In this document: piece by piece, positions 35,521 through 44,500 of the stretch
Numbering within the stretch: the first letter of the stretch is position 1
Layout of the letters: every line of letters starts with the position of its first letter
From: Nocardioides oceani
Lineage (GTDB): Bacteria; Actinomycetota; Actinomycetes; Propionibacteriales; Nocardioidaceae
DNA: 64,000 nt
Assembly: GCF_030412965.1 (NCBI RefSeq)
Contig: NZ_JAUHJQ010000003.1
Location: forward strand, 301,593-365,592
Direction: 5' to 3'
The notes under the pieces: model-generated
Told to the model about the DNA's origin: nothing
Databases searched by the model: none
The model's input: the letters and a program-made list of their open reading frames with translations, nothing else
Position numbers and translations under genes: made by a program

Positions 35521-35526
35521 TATCCT
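35521..35526 (+). promoter_or_regulatory. -10 box of the sterol-carrier gene (leaderless type)
   Basis: TATCCT ends 7 nt before the GTG at 35534. A GTG at 35528 would be only 1 nt away, so the box favours the later start. Confidence 0.55.
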
Positions 35527-35533
35527 CGTGACC

Positions 35534-35914
35534 GTGCCCGCACGACTCCGCCCCGCCGACCCCGCCGACGTGTCCGCCGCCCTCGCGCGGGTCCGCGCGG
35601 ACGAGTCCGGCAGGGGCGAGAAGGGCGACCTCCGGCTGCTCGTCAAGCACTACCTGGCGCTCCTCGAGACCCGCGCGCCGGGCCACTCGGTGGAGGTGCG
35701 GGTGCCGCCCTACGCCGCGGTCCAGGTGGTCCCGGGCGTCCGGCACACCCGCGGCACCCCGCCCGCGGTGGTCGAGACCGACGCCGCGACGATCATCGCG
35801 CTGGCCACCGGCGAGCTGACCTGGCACGAGGCCGAGCAGGCCGGCCGGGTCCGGGCGAGCGGCGAGCGGGCCGACCTGTCGCCGTACCTGCCGCTGCACC
35901 GCTCGATGTCTTGA
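35534..35914 (+). CDS. Sterol carrier family (SCP-2-like) protein
   Basis: A 126-residue actinobacterial sterol-carrier-like domain. Landmarks are an early R-x-x-DP helix (RLRPADPADVSAALARV), LVKHYLALLETRAPGHSVEVRVPPYAAVQVVPG and a final VVETDAATIIALATGELTWHEAEQAGRVRASG stretch, given here by TDAATIIALATGELTW. SCP-2 domains bind lipids; the true ligand in bacteria is unknown. Relatives sit near purF in other actinobacteria as far as I recall. The M20 peptidase gene follows after 15 bp with its own TAGCGT box, which overlaps the end of this gene's spacer. Confidence 0.88.
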   Translation: MPARLRPADPADVSAALARVRADESGRGEKGDLRLLVKHYLALLETRAPGHSVEVRVPPYAAVQVVPGVRHTRGTPPAVVETDAATIIALATGELTWHEAEQAGRVRASGERADLSPYLPLHRSMS

Positions 35915-35916
35915 CC

Positions 35917-35922
35917 TAGCGT
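35917..35922 (+). promoter_or_regulatory. -10 box of the M20 peptidase gene
   Basis: TAGCGT ends 7 nt before the ATG at 35930, only 3 bp after the upstream stop codon. Confidence 0.5.
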
Positions 35923-35929
35923 TGCGCGC

Positions 35930-37291
35930 ATGACGACCCGCCCCACCACCGACGAGCTGCGCGCCAAGGTCACCGAGGTCCTGCCGGGCCTGAGGAAGGA
36001 CCTGGAGGACCTCGTCCGCATCGAGTCCGTCAGCGCCGACCCCGCCCGCGCCGGCGAGGTGCAGCGCAGCGCCGAGGCGGTCGCCGAGCTGTTCCGCGCG
36101 GAGGGCTTCCAGACCGTCGACATCGTCAGCGCCGAGGGCGGCGCGCCCGCCGTCATCGCGCACAAGGCCGGCCCCGAGGGCGCGCCGACCGTGCTGCTCT
36201 ACGCCCACCACGACGTGCAGCCCGAGAACGACCACGCCGACTGGGACTCCCCGCCCTTCGAGCCGACCGAGCGCGACGGGCGGCTCTTCGCGCGCGGCGC
36301 GGCGGACGACAAGGCCGGTATCGCCGCCCACCTCGGCGCGCTCCGCGTCTTCGGCGACGACCTGCCGGTGAGCGTCACGATGTTCATCGAGGGCGAGGAG
36401 GAGGTCGGCTCGGAGTCGCTGCCCGCGCTGCTGCGCGAGCACCAGGAGCGGCTGCGCTCCGACGTCATCGTCATCGCCGACTCCGGCAACTGGGACATCG
36501 GCGAGCCGGCGCTCACCACCAGCCTGCGCGGCCTGGTCCGCGCCGACATCGAGGTCCGCACCCTCACCCACGCCGTCCACTCCGGCATGTGGGGCGGCCT
36601 CGTGCCGGACTCCCTCATCGCGCTCTCCCGGGTCATCGCGAGCCTCCACGACGACGAGGGCAACGTCGCCGTCGCCGGCCTGCACAGCGGCCCGGCGGCC
36701 GACGTGGAGTACCCCGAGGAGCGGCTCCGCGCCGAGTCCGGCGCCCTCCCCGACGTGCACTGGATCGGCAGCGGCTCGACCGTGGAGCGGCTCTGGACCA
36801 AGCCGGCGCTGTCCATCACCGGGCTCGACGCCCCCAAGGTCGAGGGCGCCAGCAACACCCTCGTCCCGGCCGCCCGGGCCAAGATCAGCCTGCGCATCGC
36901 GCCCGGCGACACCACCGAGAACGCCGTCGCCCGCCTGCGCGAGCACCTCGAGGCCCACGTCCCGTGGGGCGCCCGGCTCACCTTCACCGTCGTCGACACC
37001 GGCGGGGCCACGCAGATCGACGCGACCGGCCCGGCGTACGACGCCGCGCGCGAGGCGTTCACCGAGGCCTGGGACGGCACCGCGCCGGTCGACATGGGCG
37101 TCGGCGGGTCGATCCCGTTCATCGCGGAGTTCCTCGAGGCGTTCCCCCGGGCCAGCGTGCTCGTGACCGGCGTCGAGGACCCCGACACCCGGGCGCACGG
37201 CGCGAACGAGGGCCTGCACCTGGCCGAGTTCGAGCGGGTCGTGCTCGCCGAGACGCTGCTCCTGGACCGCCTGGGCATCCTGGAGGTGTGA
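35930..37291 (+). CDS. M20-family dipeptidase
   Basis: A 453-residue cytosolic metallopeptidase. Two-zinc site motifs are YAHHDVQP (first His with Asp) and RGAADDKAG (bridging Asp), then EGEEEVGSES (general base Glu and metal Glu). The dimerisation domain lies at about 200-330, with SGMWGGLVPDSL. A final HGANEGLHLAEFERVV carries the last His ligand. These enzymes cleave dipeptides or similar amides. The PucR-type regulator gene overlaps its stop codon by 4 bp (GTGA), so they form an operon. Confidence 0.95.
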   Translation: MTTRPTTDELRAKVTEVLPGLRKDLEDLVRIESVSADPARAGEVQRSAEAVAELFRAEGFQTVDIVSAEGGAPAVIAHKAGPEGAPTVLLYAHHDVQPENDHADWDSPPFEPTERDGRLFARGAADDKAGIAAHLGALRVFGDDLPVSVTMFIEGEEEVGSESLPALLREHQERLRSDVIVIADSGNWDIGEPALTTSLRGLVRADIEVRTLTHAVHSGMWGGLVPDSLIALSRVIASLHDDEGNVAVAGLHSGPAADVEYPEERLRAESGALPDVHWIGSGSTVERLWTKPALSITGLDAPKVEGASNTLVPAARAKISLRIAPGDTTENAVARLREHLEAHVPWGARLTFTVVDTGGATQIDATGPAYDAAREAFTEAWDGTAPVDMGVGGSIPFIAEFLEAFPRASVLVTGVEDPDTRAHGANEGLHLAEFERVVLAETLLLDRLGILEV

Positions 37292-38463
37292 TCGCCGCCA
37301 CCCACGCCGCCCTGCTCGAGCACCGGCGGGCGCGGGTGGAGGTCCTGACCGACCGGCTCGTCGCGACCATCGAGGCGGCCAACCCCGGCTACCGCGCCAC
37401 CGGGCTCGTCCCGCATGCCGACCTGCGGCGCTCCTGCCACGACAACGTCGTCCGCGCGCTGGAGCTCCTCGGCGGCCCCGCGCCGGGGGAGGGCGGTCTC
37501 GACCCGGCCGACGACCCGGCGTACGACGCGGCGCGCGCGACCGGTCGGCGCCGCGCCGAGCAAGGGCTGCCCCTCGACGACGTCCTCCGCTCCTTCCGGC
37601 TCGGCGGCCGGCTGATCTGGGAGGACCTCGTCGACCAGGTCGGTGAGTCGCTCCCCGGCGCGGAGGTCCGCGAGGTCGGGACCCGGCTGTGGGAGGTCAT
37701 CGACGAGACGTCCGCGCAGGTCGCCGCGGCCTACCACGCCGCCGAGCGGGCGGCCGTCCGCGCCGACGAGCAGCTGCGGGCCGAGCTGTGGGAGGGCCTG
37801 CTGAGCGGCCGTGGGGAGGACCCGGGGTTCGCCCACGAGGCGGCGCGGATCCTCGACCTCCCGGTCGCCGGGCGGTACGTCGTCCTCACCGGCCCCGCGC
37901 TCGACCCCGACCGGCAGCAGTCGGCCCTTGCGCCGCTCCGCTCCTGCTGGGTACGCCGCACGGGCGGCGCCGTCGGGCTGGTGCTGGTCGGGGCGGGTCG
38001 GGCGGGGGAGGTGCACGACGCGCTCCGCCCGGTCGACAGCCCGCTCGGCGCCTCGGTCGTCGTGGCGGGCCTCGCCGGGGTCGGCACCGGCTTCCGACAG
38101 GCGTCGGTCGCGCTGCGGACCCTCGCGGGCGAGCCGGGGCTGGCGGCGTTCGACGAGCGGCTGCCCGAGGCGCTGCTGCTCACCGCGCCGGAGGTCGCGG
38201 GCCGGCTGGTCGCGGTGTGGCTGGGCCCACTGCTCGCGGCCGGCGGCGGGGAGCTCGACGCGCTGCTGGAGACGCTCGAGGCGTGGGTCGCCACCGGCGG
38301 CTCCGCGACGCACACCGCCGCACGGGCGCACTGCCACCGCAACACCGTGCTCAACCGGCTGCGCCGGGTCTCCACGTTGACCGGCCACGACCTCGTCGAC
38401 GTCGTGCCGCCGGTCGAGCTGGCGCTGGCCCTGCGCGCCCACCGCGCCGGCCTGCCTCAGTAG
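37288..38463 (+). CDS. PucR-family regulator with C-terminal HTH
   Basis: A 391-residue protein. The last 60 residues contain the PucR-type HTH: TAARAHCHRNTVLNRLRRVSTLTG followed by LALALRAHRAG, here identified by HRNTVLNRLRRV. The centre resembles a GGDEF-related PucR domain, and the N-terminal half is helical with RRRAEQGLPLDDVLRSFRLGGR, as in RsbRD-type regulators. PucR controls purine catabolism in Bacillus, but members respond to many signals. It is translationally coupled to the M20 peptidase and sits just upstream of a molybdenum hydroxylase operon, which is a plausible target. Confidence 0.88.
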   Translation: MIAATHAALLEHRRARVEVLTDRLVATIEAANPGYRATGLVPHADLRRSCHDNVVRALELLGGPAPGEGGLDPADDPAYDAARATGRRRAEQGLPLDDVLRSFRLGGRLIWEDLVDQVGESLPGAEVREVGTRLWEVIDETSAQVAAAYHAAERAAVRADEQLRAELWEGLLSGRGEDPGFAHEAARILDLPVAGRYVVLTGPALDPDRQQSALAPLRSCWVRRTGGAVGLVLVGAGRAGEVHDALRPVDSPLGASVVVAGLAGVGTGFRQASVALRTLAGEPGLAAFDERLPEALLLTAPEVAGRLVAVWLGPLLAAGGGELDALLETLEAWVATGGSATHTAARAHCHRNTVLNRLRRVSTLTGHDLVDVVPPVELALALRAHRAGLPQ

Positions 38464-38501
38464 CCGCCACGCGGTGTGCGGAGTGCACAGACCCATCCGT
38501 T

Positions 38502-38554
38502 GAATCGTGGGCGACGAAGGCATGGTGTGGCGACGGTCACCCGTGCCACGATTC
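38502..38554. promoter_or_regulatory. Inverted repeat upstream of molybdenum hydroxylase operon
   Basis: GAATCGTGG (38502-38510) and CCACGATTC (38546-38554) are perfect 9-bp inverted arms 35 bp apart. A GTGTGGC/GTGCCAC-like pair lies inside. It could terminate the PucR operon or be an operator for the hydroxylase operon. Confidence 0.45.
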
Positions 38555-38606
38555 GACACTCGGGCTGGCGTTGTAAAGCCCGGTGACCTCTCGGGAAGGA
38601 CCACGC

Positions 38607-40949
38607 ATGACCGCGCTCGAGCACGACCCCCAGGCCGGACCGGACTCCCCGGGGCTCGGCCGGCGCGGCTTCCTCGGGTGGGTCATGGCGGGCACGACGC
38701 TCGTCGTCGCGGCCGACCTCGGGCTGAGCCGCACCGCCGCCGGCGCCGCGATCCCGTCGGGCCCGCAGGTCCCCGAGATCTACGACCTCGAGGACCTCCA
38801 GACCGACGCGGCGCTGCCGACGGCGAACCTGATCACCGTCACGATCAACCGCGACGGCACGGCCTCCTTCGCGCTCCCGCGCATGGAGGTCGGCCAGGGC
38901 ATCGTCACCTCGACCGCGATGATCCTCGCCGAGGAGCTCGACCTCCCGGTCGAGAAGGTCAAGGTCTCCCTGGCCCCCGCCCGCCCCGAGCTGCTGTTCA
39001 ACCAGCTCACCGGCGGCTCGAACACGACGTTCTCGACGTTCACGCCGATCCGCGTCGCCGCGGCCGTCGCGCGACGGCGCCTGCTCGAGGCCGCCGCGAT
39101 CCAGCTCGGCACGACCGTCGACCGGTTGACGACCACCGGCGGGATCATCAGCGACACCCTCGGCAACACCGTGACGTACGGCGACCTCGCGACGTCGGCC
39201 GCCAGCCAGGTCGTCGAGGCGGTCGAGGTGCTGCTGAAGTCCAAGGCCGACTACCAGGTCATCGGCAAGCCGCGGAACCGCACCGACGCCCGCGACGCGG
39301 TCACCGGCAAGAAGAAGTTCACCACCGACCTCGACGTCCCCGGCGCCCTCCCCACGATGGTCTGCCGCCCGCCCGAGCACCAGGGCTCGCCCCGGCGCGT
39401 CCGCAACAAGGCACAGGTCCTGAAGATGCCCGGCGTCACCCACGTCGCGATGGTCGACACCGGCGTCGCGGTGCGCGCCCGCACCTTCGGCCAGTGCATC
39501 GACGCCGTCCGCGCGCTCGAGGTCGACTGGAACCGCGGCACCGCCAGCGGCGAGTCCGACCAGACGGTCCTGGCCAAGCTCAAGGCCCAGGAGCTGCCGA
39601 TGGTCGTCCCGGAGGTGCCGGTGCTGGCCGAGCAGGTCGACACCCGCTTCGAGTTCATGTTCCGCTCCAGCGCCGCGCTCGAGCCGTACGCCGCCATCGC
39701 CGACGTCCGCGCCGACCGCGCCGAGGTGTGGGCCGGCCTCAAGGCGCCGATCGTGGCGCAGGGCAACATCGCGGCGGCGACCGGCCTGCGGCAGGACCAG
39801 GTGAAGGTCAACGTCGTCACCGGCGGCGGCTCCTTCGGTCACAAGCTCTTCGGCGACCACGCGATCGAGGCCGCGAAGGTCTCGAAGGCGATGGGCGTGC
39901 CGGTCAAGCTCATGTGGCACCGCGTCGACGAGCCGCGGCAGGGCCGCCTGCACCCGATGGCGACCTCCCGGGTGCGCGCGACGGTGCTGGCCGGCCAGGT
40001 GCTGAGCTTCGAGCAGCGCCACACCAGCGTCACCACCGACTTCAGCCACGGGCTCGGCGAGATGATCACCTCGCTGGCCGACGAGCTCCCGACCGGCCTC
40101 GGCGGGCTCGGGTTCGCGGAGACGATCTTCACCCTCACCCAGGAGCTGCCCTACAACTTCGGGGTCGTCACCCAGCTGCTCAACGAGCCGCTGGAGTTCG
40201 AGGACAAGTTCTCCACCGGCTCCATGCGCAACATCTACTCCCCGGACACCTGCGTGGCCGCCGAGCTCACCATCGACCTGCTGGCGAGGAAGGCGGGCAA
40301 GGACCCGCTGCAGTTCCGCCTGGACCACGTGAAGAACAAGCGGGTCCGCGCGGTGCTGGAGAAGGTCAAGAAGGAGGGTCGCTGGGGCCGCCCGATGCCG
40401 GAGGGCATGGCCCAGGGCGTCGCGCTGCACAAGGAGTACAAGGGCGCCACCGCCGTCCTCGTCGAGATCGACTGCCGGCCGCGGACCGTCGAGCGCGACC
40501 TCGGCAAGGAGACCTACACCGGACCCCGCGTGACCAAGGCCGTGATCGCCGTCGACTGCGGGCTGGTCGTCAACCCGCGCGGCGTCGAGGCGCAGATGCA
40601 GGGCGGGTTCATGGACGGCCTGGCGATGACGTTGAGCGCCAGCAACCACCTGCGCGACGGCCGGTTCCTCGAGGGCAGCTGGGACAACTACTTCTACACG
40701 CGGCAGTGGAACGTCCCGCCGGAGGGCGTGGAGGTCCACATCGTCGAGTCCGACTCCGACACCCCCGGCGGGATCGGGGAGGCCGCGGTCGGCTCGTCGG
40801 CCGCCGCGGTGGCGTGCGCGTACGCCCGTGCCACCGGCACCCTGCCGACGCGCTTCCCCATCAACCACGGGCAGGTCCGGTTCAAGCCGAAGTCGTTCGT
40901 CCCCTCGATGCCCCCGTCGCCGACCGACGGCCTGAAGAAGACCTACTGA
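38607..40949 (+). CDS. Molybdopterin-binding hydroxylase large subunit (isoquinoline 1-oxidoreductase beta/xanthine dehydrogenase family), Tat-exported
   Basis: A 780-residue enzyme. A Tat signal lies at the N-terminus: RR at residues 19-20 in GRRGFLGW, followed by the hydrophobic VMAGTTLVVAA stretch. Molybdenum-cofactor motifs are the GGGSFGHKLFGD loop and the catalytic Glu in GGIGEAAVGSSAAAVACA near the C-terminus. FALPRMEVGQGIVTSTAMI is typical of the IorB branch. The substrate (aldehyde or N-heterocycle) cannot be read. Start at the ATG preceded by GGAAGGA at 7 nt. The iron-sulfur subunit gene follows after 10 bp. No FAD subunit or cofactor-insertion chaperone gene is adjacent. Confidence 0.9.
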   Translation: MTALEHDPQAGPDSPGLGRRGFLGWVMAGTTLVVAADLGLSRTAAGAAIPSGPQVPEIYDLEDLQTDAALPTANLITVTINRDGTASFALPRMEVGQGIVTSTAMILAEELDLPVEKVKVSLAPARPELLFNQLTGGSNTTFSTFTPIRVAAAVARRRLLEAAAIQLGTTVDRLTTTGGIISDTLGNTVTYGDLATSAASQVVEAVEVLLKSKADYQVIGKPRNRTDARDAVTGKKKFTTDLDVPGALPTMVCRPPEHQGSPRRVRNKAQVLKMPGVTHVAMVDTGVAVRARTFGQCIDAVRALEVDWNRGTASGESDQTVLAKLKAQELPMVVPEVPVLAEQVDTRFEFMFRSSAALEPYAAIADVRADRAEVWAGLKAPIVAQGNIAAATGLRQDQVKVNVVTGGGSFGHKLFGDHAIEAAKVSKAMGVPVKLMWHRVDEPRQGRLHPMATSRVRATVLAGQVLSFEQRHTSVTTDFSHGLGEMITSLADELPTGLGGLGFAETIFTLTQELPYNFGVVTQLLNEPLEFEDKFSTGSMRNIYSPDTCVAAELTIDLLARKAGKDPLQFRLDHVKNKRVRAVLEKVKKEGRWGRPMPEGMAQGVALHKEYKGATAVLVEIDCRPRTVERDLGKETYTGPRVTKAVIAVDCGLVVNPRGVEAQMQGGFMDGLAMTLSASNHLRDGRFLEGSWDNYFYTRQWNVPPEGVEVHIVESDSDTPGGIGEAAVGSSAAAVACAYARATGTLPTRFPINHGQVRFKPKSFVPSMPPSPTDGLKKTY

Positions 40950-40959
40950 GGAGCCAGCC

Positions 40960-41448
40960 GTGCCCAAGCAGACCTTCATCCTCAACGGCAAGCCCGTCAC
41001 CGTGAACGTCAACGACGACGTCCGCGTGCTCTGGGTCCTCCGCGACCTCCTCGGCGTCACCGGCCCGAAGTACGGCTGCGGCATCAACGTGTGCAAGGCC
41101 TGCACCAGCCACATCAACGGCAAGGCCTTCAACCCCTGCTCGGTCCGGGTCGGCGACCTGGAGAAGACCGACAAGGTCACCACCATCGAGGGCCTCCCGG
41201 CCACCGTCGGCGCGCGGGGCGACGACCTCCACCCGATGCAGGAGGCCTGGCTCGAGCTCGACGTCGCCCAGTGCGGCTACTGCCAGCCCGGCCAGATCAT
41301 GGCGGCCGTCGCGCTGGTGAAGAAGGTGCGGCGCGAGGGCCGCGAGATCACCGAGGCCGACCTCGACCGGATCCGCAACGTGTGCCGCTGCGGCACCTAC
41401 GTCCGGATCCGCGAGGCGATCGAGAAGGGCGCCCGCGCGATGCGCTGA
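40960..41448 (+). CDS. (2Fe-2S)-binding small subunit of molybdenum hydroxylase
   Basis: A 162-residue subunit with two iron-sulfur clusters that passes electrons out of the molybdenum subunit. The plant-ferredoxin-type cluster uses C40, C45, C48 and C60 (C-x4-C-x2-C-x11-C). The second cluster uses C105, C108, C142 and C144 in the helical domain (CGYC and CRCG). The first loop reads VCKAC instead of the common QCGAC. It has no signal peptide of its own, so it would be exported together with the Tat-tagged large subunit. The gene order (large subunit first) is the reverse of the usual IorA-IorB order. Confidence 0.93.
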   Translation: MPKQTFILNGKPVTVNVNDDVRVLWVLRDLLGVTGPKYGCGINVCKACTSHINGKAFNPCSVRVGDLEKTDKVTTIEGLPATVGARGDDLHPMQEAWLELDVAQCGYCQPGQIMAAVALVKKVRREGREITEADLDRIRNVCRCGTYVRIREAIEKGARAMR

Positions 41449-41472
41449 CCCCGACCCGGTCGGCCGGTCGTC

Positions 41473-41539
41473 GGGGTAGTCACGGACAGAAACGTCCGTG
41501 GCTACCTGACCGACGGACGAAAACGTCCGTGACTACCCC
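41473..41539. repeat. Compound inverted repeat between convergent genes
   Basis: GGGGTAGTCACGGAC (41473-41487) and GTCCGTGACTACCCC (41525-41539) are perfect 15-bp arms. Inside are two smaller hairpins built from the same word, CACGGAC/GTCCGTG and ACGGAC/GTCCGT, each with an A-rich loop (AGAAAC, GAAAAC). It can fold as one long stem or two short ones. It probably terminates both convergent operons. Confidence 0.8.
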
Positions 41540-41566
41540 CGGACCCCGGTCGGTCGGCAGTCCGGC

Positions 41567-43357
41567 TCAGGCGGCCGGCTGGGCGCCCGGCAGCCGCACG
41601 CGGAACGTGCTCCCGCGGCCCAGCTCGGAGTCCAGCTCGATCCGGCCGCCGTGGCGCTCCACGATCCGCGCGACGATCGCCAGCCCGAGCCCCGTGCCGG
41701 GCTGGGCGACGGCGACCGGGTTGGTGGAGCGGAAGAACTCGGTGAAGAGCTTCTCCTGGTCCTCGGGGCTGATCCCGAAGCCCTCGTCGCGGCACTCCAC
41801 GACGACCTCCTCGCCGTCGCGGGCCAGGCAGACGGTCACGGTGCGACCGGGCTCGGAGTACTTCACCGCGTTGCTCACCAGGTTCGACAGCACCCGGTCC
41901 AGCTCGTCGGGGTCCCCGCTGGCCAGGACGGGGTACGTCGGCGACTCGACGAGCACCGTGATGTCCCGCTTCTGCGCGGCGACGCTGGTCAGGTCGACCA
42001 CGTCGGCCGCGACGGACGCCAGGTCCACGGGCCGGGGGATGACCGGGTTGCTGGGGTCGCCGACCTTGGAGAGCAGCAGCAGGTCGTCGATGACGCGCAC
42101 CATCCGCCTCGCGCCGCGGTCCATCGCGGAGAGGGCCTGCTTGACCGCGCCCTCGACGTCCTCGCCCTCGAGCATCTCCAGGTAGCCGACGATCGAGGTC
42201 AGCGGGTTCTTCAGCTCGTGGGCGACGGTCGCGATCAGCTGGCCCTTGTACTGGTCGAGCGCCTGCAGCTCCTTGACCAGCCGGTGCTCGCGCTCGAAGG
42301 CGCGGACGTTGAGGATGGCCGTGCCGAGGTCGTGGCCGATGTCGAGCGCGGCGCTGGCCTCGGTGTCGGTCCACGGCGCGCCCCCGTGCGGCCGGGTGAG
42401 CACCAGGTTGCCGAGGGTCTCGGGGCCGACGCCGATGGGCACGAAGAGGATCGAGCCGATGTCGAGGCCGTCGAGGAAGTCGACGATCTGCTCGCGCTCG
42501 TCGTCGCTCAGCCCGTCGCGCAGGCCACCGCGGGCGACCACGACCGTCTGCTGGGCCGCCCAGGCCATCCGCGCGGACCTCTCCGCGACGGCCAGGATCG
42601 CCTCGGGCAGCACCACCTCGGTGCCGTCGGTCGCGTGGATCGCCCCCGTGCCGAGCCCGTCCTCGTCGATGGTCTGGATCCACATCCCGAGCGCCCGGAA
42701 GCCCTCGACCAGCGCCTCGCCCGACTCGTCGAGGATCTTCGACAGCGAGCGCTGCCGCGACGCCCGGCGCACCACGCGGCGGGCCGTGGCGGCCAGCCGG
42801 ACCTGCTCCTCGAGCTCCTCGCGCTCCAGCGCGCGCAGCACGGCGCGCGAGGCCTGCGCGGCGTACCGCTCCAGGAGCCGGCGGCGCTCGGGGCCGGGGC
42901 GGCGGCCGTCGTCGGGCAGGTCGATGGAGACCAGGCCGCGCATCGTGCCGTCGGCGTCGAGCAGCGGTGCGGTGAGCATGTCGAGCGGGTGCCAGGCGTC
43001 GGGTGCCTCGAGCGGTTCGAGGGTCGGCACCCAGCCCCAGGTCTCGATGTCGGAGCGCAGCCGCTCGTGCGGCACGAACTTCAACGGACCCCAGTCGTCG
43101 GCGACCTCGAGCTCGTTGGTCAGCAGGTGCAGCGGCGTGCGCCGCCCGACGAGCTCCTTGCGCGCCTGCGGGCTGCCCGCGACCGAGACCATCTCGAGGA
43201 AGCCGTCGCGCACGAGACCGATGGCGGCGACGCCGAAGCCGGCGATCGCCGTGATGCCCTCGGCGATGAGCTGGAGGGACTCCAGCGCCTCGGGCGAGAG
43301 TCCCGGCGACAGGTCCGGCGACCCCGGTGGGGTCGGTGCGGTCGCGCGCGGGGCCAT
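41567..43357 (-). CDS. GAF-domain sensor histidine kinase
   Basis: A 596-residue soluble kinase with no clear membrane helix. Two GAF domains are predicted at about 25-175 and 205-350. The dimerisation and phosphoacceptor site is H380 in TVAHELKNPLTSIVGY. The ATPase domain follows, with NLVSNAVKYSEPG (N box), RDEGFGISPED (G1) and GTGLGLAIVARIV (G2). It is an orphan kinase: no response regulator gene adjoins it. A GGAG site 6 nt upstream supports the ATG at 43357. A sulfotransferase gene lies upstream on the same strand. Signal unknown. Confidence 0.92.
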   Translation of the reverse strand: MAPRATAPTPPGSPDLSPGLSPEALESLQLIAEGITAIAGFGVAAIGLVRDGFLEMVSVAGSPQARKELVGRRTPLHLLTNELEVADDWGPLKFVPHERLRSDIETWGWVPTLEPLEAPDAWHPLDMLTAPLLDADGTMRGLVSIDLPDDGRRPGPERRRLLERYAAQASRAVLRALEREELEEQVRLAATARRVVRRASRQRSLSKILDESGEALVEGFRALGMWIQTIDEDGLGTGAIHATDGTEVVLPEAILAVAERSARMAWAAQQTVVVARGGLRDGLSDDEREQIVDFLDGLDIGSILFVPIGVGPETLGNLVLTRPHGGAPWTDTEASAALDIGHDLGTAILNVRAFEREHRLVKELQALDQYKGQLIATVAHELKNPLTSIVGYLEMLEGEDVEGAVKQALSAMDRGARRMVRVIDDLLLLSKVGDPSNPVIPRPVDLASVAADVVDLTSVAAQKRDITVLVESPTYPVLASGDPDELDRVLSNLVSNAVKYSEPGRTVTVCLARDGEEVVVECRDEGFGISPEDQEKLFTEFFRSTNPVAVAQPGTGLGLAIVARIVERHGGRIELDSELGRGSTFRVRLPGAQPAA

Positions 43358-43452
43358 CGTGCTCCAAGGGGGTGAAGACCGGGGGGAGCGCCCACGATAC
43401 GCAGCCTCCGGCGCCGGCGTCCGGGGAACAGGTACGGACCGGGCCGTGGGCC

Positions 43453-44460
43453 TCAGTCGAGGGGGCCGGTGCGCGCCTCGACCCGGGGGCGGACGGCGGC
43501 GGTGATCTGGCGTACCGCCTCGACCTCCGCGGGGTCCAGGGTGCGGGTCCAGTAGTCGGTGGACTGCTGAACGTTGCGGTGCGGGTCGTGGGTGCGGGTG
43601 GCCGACGGCTCGCTGGTGCCCTCGTCGCGGTAGTCCTGCTCGATCGCCGCCCGCGCGTCCGCCGTCAGCTCGAGCCCGGCCAGCGCGTAGAGCCGGCGGT
43701 AGGCGGCCATCGGGTCCGCGATCAGCCCGGCCGTGCTCACCCACGCGACCGGCGGCGGGGCGGCGGCGGGCCCTGTGAGCCCTGGGAGCCCGGTGAGCGC
43801 CGCGTCGAGGTGGCCGTAGAGCAGCCGCCACAGCAGCGCGCCGTTGGTGGTCGGCGAGTCCGCCCAGGCGTCCCACCCGTCCTCGCGGACGGCGGCGTCC
43901 AGGTCGGGGAAGCGGGCGGCGACCTTGCGACGTACCCGATCGACGTCGAAGCTCCACCCCAGCCGCTTGAAGCTCGCCGCGGTCGCCTCGGGGGAGCGGA
44001 CCGTCACGACCGTCGGCATGGCGTGCCGGGCCACGACGCGGTCGACGAGGAACGCCGCGAAGGGGTCCTTCCACACCACCGTGCGCACCCGCGGGTCGAA
44101 CCGGCAGCGGTACGCCGAGGTGCGGGTGCGGCTGCCGGTGACCCGCTTGACGGTCCGCCGCAGGGCGCCGTCGGTCGGCCAGACGCCGTCGCGCACGCGC
44201 AGGTGCAGGCCGAGGACCTCCGCGAGCCGCTCGTCGACGCCGGGGTCGTCGGGGAGCAGGAAGTACTCCGGCACCGAGCGGAGCCCCGACTCGGCGTTCA
44301 GCGGCTCGTAGAGGTACGCCGCCCCGGGCGCGTGGGCGAGGGCGCTGCCGATGCCGGTGGTGCCCGACCGCGGCATGCCGGTCACCAGCACGAAGCGGCG
44401 CCCGCCGCGACCGCGCGTCGGCTCCGGCGCCGAGGGCGAGGGTCCACGCGGCTCGGTCAC
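43453..44460 (-). CDS. Sulfotransferase family protein
   Basis: A 335-residue cytosolic enzyme of the P-loop sulfotransferase fold. The PAPS 5'-phosphosulfate loop is VTGMPRSGTTGIGSAL (residues 25-40), and the 3'-phosphate site is in VTVRSPEATAASFKRLGW. A catalytic-type Lys/Asp pair appears in VVWKDPFAAF. The acceptor is unknown; related actinobacterial proteins sulfate carbohydrates or lipids, and a few may be kinases. GTG 44460 is 40 bp from the divergent purF start, so promoters overlap. It precedes the histidine kinase gene on the same strand by 95 bp. Confidence 0.88.
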   Translation of the reverse strand: MTEPRGPSPSAPEPTRGRGGRRFVLVTGMPRSGTTGIGSALAHAPGAAYLYEPLNAESGLRSVPEYFLLPDDPGVDERLAEVLGLHLRVRDGVWPTDGALRRTVKRVTGSRTRTSAYRCRFDPRVRTVVWKDPFAAFLVDRVVARHAMPTVVTVRSPEATAASFKRLGWSFDVDRVRRKVAARFPDLDAAVREDGWDAWADSPTTNGALLWRLLYGHLDAALTGLPGLTGPAAAPPPVAWVSTAGLIADPMAAYRRLYALAGLELTADARAAIEQDYRDEGTSEPSATRTHDPHRNVQQSTDYWTRTLDPAEVEAVRQITAAVRPRVEARTGPLD

Positions 44461-44487
44461 GAATCGGACCCTACTGCCGCCCGCCGC

Positions 44488-44493
44488 TACGAT
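44488..44493 (+). promoter_or_regulatory. -10 box of purF (leaderless type)
   Basis: TACGAT ends 7 nt before the GTG at 44501. The region lies inside the 40-bp space shared with the divergent sulfotransferase gene. Confidence 0.55.
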
Positions 44494-44500
44494 CGGGGCC

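Noticed and set aside
44351..44500. Upstream extension of purF
   Set aside because: It overlaps the divergent sulfotransferase gene, and the TACGAT box and GTG at 44501 give a normal short propeptide.
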